Positions 1 to 4,059 of a stretch of 6,079 nt of DNA are shown here, one piece after another. Both the position numbers and the translations under genes were made by a program. Every line of letters starts with the position of its first letter. Positions within the stretch are counted from its first letter, which is position 1. This stretch comes from Candidatus Woesearchaeota archaeon. Its GTDB lineage: Archaea > Nanobdellota > Nanobdellia > Woesearchaeales > GW2011-AR15. The DNA is taken from assembly GCA_016934775.1 (NCBI GenBank), contig JAFGSP010000201.1:1-6079 (forward strand), written 5' to 3'. The notes under the pieces are model-generated. The model saw only the letters and a program-made list of their open reading frames with translations, had not been told where the DNA came from and did not search any database.

Positions 1-4
1 AAAG

Positions 5-12
5 TTTAAAAA
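5..12 (+). promoter_or_regulatory. Possible TATA box for the three-gene secreted-protein operon
   Basis: The first 58 bases are very AT-rich and hold no convincing gene. TTTAAAAA at 5-12 fits the loose archaeal TATA pattern and would place a transcript start near 35, giving a leader of about 35 nt that keeps the ribosome site at 61-65. A second candidate, TTTAAATC at 37-44, would start transcription too close to the ribosome site. The choice between them is a guess, and an upstream gene outside the window could also share the transcript. Confidence 0.3.
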
Positions 13-60
13 CCCTTAAATCAAGTTTATTCCTAATTTAAATCAAATAATATAAAATGA

Positions 61-65
61 GGTGA
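61..65 (+). promoter_or_regulatory. Ribosome binding site that fixes the start at 71
   Basis: GAGGTGA (59-65), complementary to the archaeal 16S rRNA tail, ends 5 nt before ATG 71. The in-frame GTG at 62-64 lies inside this site and is therefore unlikely to be the start codon, although it would extend the reading frame by three residues. Confidence 0.7.
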
Positions 66-70
66 AATGG

Positions 71-655
71 ATGAAGAAAGCATCATTGAATCTTTCTATC
101 AACGCTATTGTTATATTTATTCTTGCGCTGACATTATTGGGGCTGGCCCTGCCGTTTATCACAGGACTGTTCAGCCAGGCGACAACACTTACTGAAGGAA
201 AATTTGACAGGATCCTTGCAGAGGACGAGAAGGCATTCATTGAAGGATGTGCAGACGATTTTTGTCTGGAGCAAACCTCTTTTGAGATGAAAAAGAATCA
301 AGAGCAGAAAGTGCTTATGGTCATCAACAACAAATTTGACTGTACAATTGATGAAGCGCACATTGAGATTGCCGGCACTGACGGCGGAAGCAGTTCTTTT
401 GGATCAGATACGTGCAATATAATAGGAGGAGAATCCTCAGACCAGAAATGTTCAGATATCAGCATAACGTCTTTTGCAACAGAGACTGTTCTTGAGAAGG
501 ATAAGACACCGGTTGACTTGATAATCAGTGTGAAAAACACTGCCAAGAACACAGTGTATTCATATAAGATAAAAGTTTACGGCTCATGTGTATTCGGTGG
601 GCAGACCTTCTCCTTTGACAAGCAGAAGACAATAAGAGTAGATGTCCAGGGGTGA
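71..655 (+). CDS. Secreted/membrane-anchored protein with pilin-like N-terminus, unknown function
   Basis: 194 residues from ATG 71, chosen because GGTGA lies 5 nt upstream; GTG 62 sits inside that site. The N-terminus is short and basic (MKKA), followed by a hydrophobic helix at about residues 9-31. This resembles archaeal class III (prepilin-type) signals, with a possible cleavage after Ala4; an uncleaved membrane anchor is the alternative. The remainder is a predicted extracellular domain with six cysteines (60, 65, 91, 115, 127, 173), which suggests disulfides, and it looks beta-rich with a final strand-like stretch. I do not recognise a named family. It is the first gene of a three-gene operon; its TGA stop (653-655) lies within the ribosome site of the next gene, implying coupled translation. 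A minor pilin-like or surface structural role is inference only. Confidence 0.8.
   Translation: MKKASLNLSINAIVIFILALTLLGLALPFITGLFSQATTLTEGKFDRILAEDEKAFIEGCADDFCLEQTSFEMKKNQEQKVLMVINNKFDCTIDEAHIEIAGTDGGSSSFGSDTCNIIGGESSDQKCSDISITSFATETVLEKDKTPVDLIISVKNTAKNTVYSYKIKVYGSCVFGGQTFSFDKQKTIRVDVQG
651..655 (+). promoter_or_regulatory. Ribosome binding site overlapping the upstream stop codon
   Basis: GGTGA at 651-655 (within AGGGGTGAG) lies 5 nt before ATG 661 and contains the TGA stop of the preceding gene. The in-frame GTG at 652 is part of this site, so ATG 661 is the better start. Confidence 0.7.
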
Positions 656-660
656 GAACG

Positions 661-882
661 ATGAAAAAAAGATTAACTCAATCAGAAGAATTCGAGATTA
701 TGAAGCTTGTCCTGGACAAGTTCCTCTGGATGGGCTTTGGTATCATGGCCTATGGGTTCTACACGCTCATATCAGGAAATATCGAGGCACTTACAAAGGG
801 CATTTCTTTCATGATTGTTGGAGCGGTAGTGCTTATGATATTCATGGCCCTGATCATAAAAGAGTACGAGATAGTGAAATAA
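661..882 (+). CDS. Small protein with two membrane helices, unknown function
   Basis: 73 residues from ATG 661. The ORF could begin at GTG 652, but that codon is part of the ribosome site, so the shorter form is preferred. There is a basic N-terminus (KKR at 2-4), an acidic/amphipathic segment at about 8-20, a first hydrophobic helix at about 20-38, a short loop, a second helix at about 47-66, and a charged tail (KEYEIVK). By the positive-inside rule both ends should be cytoplasmic. There is no catalytic motif and no recognised family. It lies between two secreted, pilin-like genes: the preceding stop is inside its ribosome site, and its own TAA abuts the next ATG. A membrane partner for the two flanking proteins is plausible but unproven. 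Confidence 0.75.
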   Translation: MKKRLTQSEEFEIMKLVLDKFLWMGFGIMAYGFYTLISGNIEALTKGISFMIVGAVVLMIFMALIIKEYEIVK

Positions 883-1461
883 ATGCCCAAGAAGCTCAAT
901 AAGAAAGGGATAGAACTTTCTATGAATTTTATCATAGGCCTTATTATAGGCGTAGTGCTATTCAGCCTTGGGCTTGTTTTTATCTATAAGATTGTTTCTG
1001 GTGTTGACGAGATAGGGAAGATCAACCTTCCTGATACCTTTAAGATAGAGGCAGATAAATGCGTCCAGCGCGGTGAGCGGATCTGCATCCCTGTCATCAG
1101 GAAAGAAGTAAGGACAAGGGAGCCTGCCTTGTTCGGCATCATCATCAATAATATTGCTGGTTCTGAGAATGAATTCCAGACAGTTGTGAAATTCAGCGGC
1201 TATTATGAAGACGGCGTAGCAGGAAATGCAAATGTAGATGTAACTAAGTGGACTTACGAAGAATTCGAGGTTGTGGAACTTGAGAATAATGAACATTATC
1301 TTGACGCTGTTCCTCTCCAGCCGCCAAAGGGCACAGTAGCAGGCACTTATGTCTTTAACATTTATGTTTGTGTTGATGACAGTTCTTTTTACGCCCAGCC
1401 CGCCTGCCCGTCAGGATACCAGTACGGGCCTACTCACCAGGTCACTGTTGAAGTTGTATAG
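883..1461 (+). CDS. Prepilin-like secreted protein, unknown function
   Basis: 192 residues, with ATG immediately after the TAA of the previous gene. A weak ribosome site, AGTGA (873-877), lies 5 nt upstream. The N-terminus has a good class III signal pattern: a basic leader with K7-K8-G9, a likely cleavage before I10-E11, then a hydrophobic helix at about 14-36. This is the arrangement of archaeal type IV pilin-like proteins processed by a PibD/FlaK-type peptidase. The remainder is a predicted extracellular beta-rich domain with four cysteines (60, 68, 163, 175). Its C-terminal part (GTYVFNIYVCV, then a Cys175 loop) reads like an immunoglobulin-type strand pair. No named family is recognised. 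It is the last gene of the three-gene operon and is followed by an oligo-T terminator. A surface or pilus-like role is inferred from the N-terminus alone. Confidence 0.8.
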   Translation: MPKKLNKKGIELSMNFIIGLIIGVVLFSLGLVFIYKIVSGVDEIGKINLPDTFKIEADKCVQRGERICIPVIRKEVRTREPALFGIIINNIAGSENEFQTVVKFSGYYEDGVAGNANVDVTKWTYEEFEVVELENNEHYLDAVPLQPPKGTVAGTYVFNIYVCVDDSSFYAQPACPSGYQYGPTHQVTVEVV

Positions 1462-1462
1462 A

Positions 1463-1480
1463 TTTTTTGTTCTGTCTTTC
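1463..1480 (+). terminator. Oligo-T terminator of the three-gene operon
   Basis: Six consecutive T at 1463-1468, then further T-rich sequence to 1480, begin two bases after the stop codon. This matches the usual archaeal intrinsic termination signal, a T-run without a required hairpin. The convergent tpiA gene ends at 1488, so the whole spacer is 26 bp. No matching T-run is seen for tpiA on the minus strand. Confidence 0.55.
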
Positions 1481-1487
1481 TAAGAAT

Positions 1488-2237
1488 TTACTGGCTTTTG
1501 ATTATATTCGCCAGTTTCTGCGGATCCAAACTAGCTCCTCCCGGAAGGCAGCCGTCTATGTTTTCTTTTTGCAGGATGGCTGATGCGTTTTCCGGGTTGA
1601 CAGAACCTCCGTAGATTATCCTTGTCTCTTGCGCAACCTGGTCATTGAAGACAGGCTTGAGTATCTCTCTTAGGAAAGCATGGACTTCTTCTGCCTGTTC
1701 GGGAGTGGCTGTGTTTCCTGTGCCTATTGCCCAGACCGGCTCATATGCGATGATTATGCTTTTCATATTATCGATTGTCAGGCCTGCAAGGCCTTCTCTT
1801 AGCTGAGTCTCTGCAACCTGCTTTGTCTTGCCCTGGTTTCTTTCGTCCTGTGTCTCTCCCAGGCAGAATATCACTTTTAGGCCTTTGCCGATGGCTGCTT
1901 TTATTTTTTTGTTCACTATTTCATTAGTCTCATTGAAATACTTGCGCCTCTCAGAATGCCCTATTATGACATAGTCTGCAAAATCTTTTGCCATAGCTGC
2001 AGAGACCTCTCCGGTAAACGCGCCTTGTTCTTCATAAAATATATTCTGGGCAGCAACACCTATGCCTGTGTTTTCTATCTCTTTTTTTATTGTTTCCAAG
2101 AGTGTGAAAGGCACTGCTAGCACTATGTCAACATCCTTGGCTCCCTGAATATATTGCCTGAATTCCTGCATATAAGCTAGTGATTCCTCTTTTGTCTTGT
2201 GCATCTTCCAGTTTCCGGCTATGAATCTTTTTCTCAT
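1488..2237 (-). CDS. tpiA: Triosephosphate isomerase, bacterial-type
   Basis: Interconverts dihydroxyacetone phosphate and glyceraldehyde 3-phosphate in glycolysis/gluconeogenesis; cytosolic. The 249 residues form a complete single-domain TIM barrel. Visible active-site elements are N9 and K11 in AGNWKMH, H94 in IIGHSERR, catalytic E166 in AYEPVWAIGTG (the last part is the phosphate-gripping loop 6), YGGSV at 209-213, and the C-terminal GGASL. Length and motifs match bacterial/eukaryotic TIMs; typical archaeal TIMs are shorter, about 220-230 residues, which suggests acquisition from bacteria. Before GGASL the sequence reads CLP, where Val is usual in place of Pro232; this is a mild deviation next to the phosphate-binding Gly pair. 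The start ATG overlaps the lgt stop (ATGA), with GGTGA 4 nt upstream, so it is co-transcribed and probably translationally coupled with lgt. Confidence 0.96.
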   Translation of the reverse strand: MRKRFIAGNWKMHKTKEESLAYMQEFRQYIQGAKDVDIVLAVPFTLLETIKKEIENTGIGVAAQNIFYEEQGAFTGEVSAAMAKDFADYVIIGHSERRKYFNETNEIVNKKIKAAIGKGLKVIFCLGETQDERNQGKTKQVAETQLREGLAGLTIDNMKSIIIAYEPVWAIGTGNTATPEQAEEVHAFLREILKPVFNDQVAQETRIIYGGSVNPENASAILQKENIDGCLPGGASLDPQKLANIIKSQ

Positions 2238-3019
2238 TTTTTCACCTTATTGTTCTTGACATGATTATTCTTGTAGATCATTATACTGCCGATAAATATC
2301 ATTGCAATACTTAATAATTGCGTATGGCTCAGCCCGAATACATAAAAGCTGTGGTTCATCCTTGCAAAATCCGTTATGAACCTTATCACGCCATAGCCTG
2401 TTATGAAAGACCATGATAAGTTGCCGGCTTTTTTGCTCATCTTTGTCCTTGATAATAGCAGCATGGCTCCGAAAAGAATAAGCTGAGACAGTGATTGGTA
2501 TAATTGTGCAGGATGCCTGCATACATTGTCTATCCTTTGGAAGACCACGCACCATGGAAGATCTGTGGGAAAGCCAAGATGTTCGCTGTTGAGAAAATTG
2601 GCCATCCTTCCGAAAGCCAGGACAAGAGGCAGGGGCACTACAATTATGTCCATCACCCTGAACATATTGATCTTGTGCTTCTTTGAATATAGATAAGCTG
2701 CCAGCATTCCTCCGATCAGGCCTCCCTGAAAACCCAGGCCGCCGTTCCAGATTGCAAGCATCCCCAGGAGATTATTCCTGTAGAGATGAAAATCAGTTAT
2801 GACATGGAATATTCTTGCGCCCAATAAAGCTCCGACCATGGCATATACAGCTATGTCCATGGCCTTTTCTTTGTCAAGGTTCCTTATCTTTTTGTTTTCA
2901 GCAGCTTTCACAAGGAGATGCGATGCAAGAAGGAATCCCAGGGCATACACAATGCCGTAGAATCTCACAGAAAACGGGCCTATTGTGAACAGATTAGGGT
3001 CTATGTTATGGACGAACAT
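2234..3019 (-). CDS. lgt: Prolipoprotein diacylglyceryl transferase (Lgt)
   Basis: Integral membrane enzyme that transfers a diacylglyceryl (in archaea presumably dialkylglyceryl) group from a phospholipid to the lipobox cysteine of prolipoproteins. The 261 residues show about seven hydrophobic segments. The Lgt signature G-R-x-[GA]-N-F-x-N-x-E-x-x-G is complete at 137-149 (R138, N141, N144, E146, G149). Also present are Y21 in RFYG (equivalent to E. coli Y26), HPAQLY at 169-174, and R213 (equivalent to R239). D217 replaces the usual Glu243, a conservative change. Q98 in GFQGG stands where E. coli has His103. The start at ATG 3019 has no ribosome site but a TATA box 27 nt upstream, so the mRNA is probably leaderless. 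A likely substrate, a LAAC lipoprotein, is encoded about 0.5 kb away. Bacterial-type Lgt is absent from most archaea, so it was probably acquired laterally. Confidence 0.95.
   Translation of the reverse strand: MFVHNIDPNLFTIGPFSVRFYGIVYALGFLLASHLLVKAAENKKIRNLDKEKAMDIAVYAMVGALLGARIFHVITDFHLYRNNLLGMLAIWNGGLGFQGGLIGGMLAAYLYSKKHKINMFRVMDIIVVPLPLVLAFGRMANFLNSEHLGFPTDLPWCVVFQRIDNVCRHPAQLYQSLSQLILFGAMLLLSRTKMSKKAGNLSWSFITGYGVIRFITDFARMNHSFYVFGLSHTQLLSIAMIFIGSIMIYKNNHVKNNKVKK
2242..2246 (-). promoter_or_regulatory. Ribosome binding site of tpiA
   Basis: On the minus strand AAGGTGA ends 4 nt before the tpiA ATG (2237-2235). It lies inside the last codons of lgt, fitting an internal operon gene that relies on Shine-Dalgarno initiation, in contrast to the leaderless lgt. 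Confidence 0.7.
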
Positions 3020-3041
3020 GAGAAGTGTAAAAGAAGATTTG

Positions 3042-3050
3042 TATTTATAT
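3042..3050 (-). promoter_or_regulatory. TATA box of the lgt-tpiA operon (leaderless)
   Basis: ATATAAATA on the minus strand is centred 27 nt upstream of the lgt ATG, the normal archaeal distance from TATA box to transcript start. With no Shine-Dalgarno before the ATG, this predicts a transcript beginning at or within a base or two of the start codon. Confidence 0.6.
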
Positions 3051-3069
3051 GTTGTGATAGAATAATATA

Positions 3070-3453
3070 TTAACTATCTTGATACAAAAGTTCTTGAACA
3101 GTTACAAGATCACCTATATGGAGATTAGGGAAAAAATCATTTCTTACACGATTATCTTCTATAAACAATTCTTTTTCAGAAAATGCAGTGCACTTCTCAC
3201 CATCATAGTTGCTGCATCTTATACATCTATCGTCAATTCCTTCGACTATTTCCATAGTGTTTCGAGGGTCTGAAGAGATCTCAGTATAGAATGAAATAGA
3301 TATCTCCGCATCATTATCCGTGTACCTTCTAACTCTGTCATTATTCTTTTCATTCAGAATCCCATTTCTGAGTCCTTCATATCCCTTTTTGAAACCATTG
3401 ACCAGATTAAACAGATGATGAAATCTTATCTTGTATCTTTTTTGTTCCATCAT
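3070..3453 (-). CDS. DUF1284-like small cysteine protein, putative metal/Fe-S binding
   Basis: 127 residues, the usual length of DUF1284, a family of bacterial and archaeal proteins of unknown function proposed to bind iron-sulfur. Matching features are the N-terminal KIRFHHL (H12, H13), followed by GFKKGY at 20-25; EIVEGIDDRCIRC at 68-80; the third cysteine C88 in DGEKC; and a C-terminal IGDLVTVQEL like the family's ending. The assignment is from remembered family pattern. The cysteine that normally follows HHLL is Asn16 here, leaving C77, C80 and C88, so any four-cysteine site is incomplete. No signal peptide is seen, so it is probably cytoplasmic. The gene is about 34% GC by my count, against roughly 43-47% in the sampled neighbours, which hints at separate origin. 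It has its own TATA box. Two ATGs are adjacent (3453 and 3450); the second fits the TATA spacing better. Confidence 0.75.
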   Translation of the reverse strand: MMEQKRYKIRFHHLFNLVNGFKKGYEGLRNGILNEKNNDRVRRYTDNDAEISISFYTEISSDPRNTMEIVEGIDDRCIRCSNYDGEKCTAFSEKELFIEDNRVRNDFFPNLHIGDLVTVQELLYQDS

Positions 3454-3470
3454 ATACTACAGGTTCTTTG

Positions 3471-3480
3471 AATATAAAAA
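3471..3480 (-). promoter_or_regulatory. TATA box of the DUF1284-like gene
   Basis: TTTTTATATT on the minus strand is centred about 25 nt upstream of ATG 3450 and 22 nt upstream of ATG 3453. No Shine-Dalgarno precedes either codon, so a leaderless transcript starting at the second ATG is favoured. Confidence 0.5.
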
Positions 3481-3519
3481 CTTTTCTATTTTGTTACTAC
3501 TTATCGATGGTTATAATAT

Positions 3520-3530
3520 AAAAAAAGAAA
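3520..3530 (-). terminator. Oligo-T terminator downstream of the lipoprotein gene
   Basis: Read on the minus strand this is TTTCTTTTTTT, with a run of seven T (3526-3520) about 18 nt after the lipoprotein stop codon. It lies in the 90-bp AT-rich spacer 3454-3543 and precedes the TATA box of the next gene, so it separates the two transcription units. Confidence 0.5.
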
Positions 3531-3543
3531 TAATTGAAAATAT

Positions 3544-4014
3544 TTATTTTAATATTAGTTCATATTCATCATTATCATACTTGTTGAACTCTACATCCAT
3601 AAGCTCTACCAGGATCTTGTATATGCCTTTTTCAAGGCTGCATTCTCTAAGCCCGATATCCCCTGAGACTGCCTCCCCGTTTGCTACTGTGCCAAACAGC
3701 AGGACAGAGCCGCCATAGCATATCCTGTTCCCGTTTTCATATACTGAAATGTCGAACTCAGGGGCAAGATCATAACCAAGTCCGTTGTCCACTGTGACTC
3801 TTATGCTGCCCAGCCCTGAAGATGTTGTGCTGACTTCATTAATGATCAGAGATGCAGATGATCCTGATGGTTTTTCAGCAGGCTCAGCTGGTTTCTCGAC
3901 AGGCTTTTCAGGCAGATTCGGCTGTGTCGTGTTTTCTTCAGTTATGGGGACTGAAGGGCTGCATGCTGCAAGGATCACAAGAACAGCCAATACAGCAAGT
4001 ATTTTCTTTATCAT
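3544..4014 (-). CDS. Predicted lipoprotein with Pro/Glu/Lys linker and beta-rich domain
   Basis: 156 residues. The N-terminus is a textbook lipoprotein signal: MIKK, a hydrophobic stretch at 5-16, and lipobox L15-A16-A17-C18, so the mature protein should begin at lipidated Cys18. Residues 19-53 form a disordered linker with repeated P-x-E-K-P units. Residues 54-156 look like a compact beta-sandwich (alternating strand-like stretches such as IRVTVDNG and KILVELMDVEF), with C99 and C125 able to form a disulfide. No specific family is recognised. It sits outside the cell, tethered to the membrane. It is the obvious local substrate for the Lgt encoded nearby. It is transcribed from its own strong TATA box as a probable leaderless mRNA and lies 45 bp downstream of the transglutaminase-like gene. 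Whether the two products act together is unknown. Confidence 0.88.
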   Translation of the reverse strand: MIKKILAVLAVLVILAACSPSVPITEENTTQPNLPEKPVEKPAEPAEKPSGSSASLIINEVSTTSSGLGSIRVTVDNGLGYDLAPEFDISVYENGNRICYGGSVLLFGTVANGEAVSGDIGLRECSLEKGIYKILVELMDVEFNKYDNDEYELILK

Positions 4015-4038
4015 ATGAACCTGGCTAACGGAGGTAAA

Positions 4039-4046
4039 TATATAAA
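4039..4046 (-). promoter_or_regulatory. TATA box of the lipoprotein gene (leaderless)
   Basis: The minus strand reads TTTATATA, an excellent archaeal TATA match, extended to TTTATATATTTA over 4046-4035. The core is centred about 28 nt upstream of ATG 4014 and no Shine-Dalgarno is present, so the transcript probably starts at the start codon. Confidence 0.65.
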
Positions 4047-4059
4047 GATTACTGGAACA

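Noticed and set aside
1..58. End of an upstream plus-strand gene
   Set aside because: All three frames hit stops early (positions 7-9, 17-19 or 39-41) and the sequence is AT-rich without coding character, so nothing supportable remains.
642..902. 86-codon plus-strand frame overlapping the two-helix membrane protein
   Set aside because: It is a shadow frame of the small membrane protein gene, with a composition unlike a real protein and no ribosome site of its own.
3454..3543. AT-rich 90-bp spacer as a possible small RNA or repeat
   Set aside because: Its content is explained by an oligo-T terminator and a TATA box. No stable hairpin or repeated unit was visible.
3431..3718. 95-codon plus-strand reading frame over the DUF1284/lipoprotein spacer
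   Set aside because: It runs antisense through the lipoprotein gene, is rich in Ile/Tyr/Ser from AT-rich spacer sequence, and has no ribosome site.
3785..4018. Repetitive GFSAGSAGFSTGFSGRFG reading frame on the plus strand
   Set aside because: The repeat arises as the complement of the Pro/Glu/Lys linker codons of the lipoprotein; it is antisense and lacks start signals.
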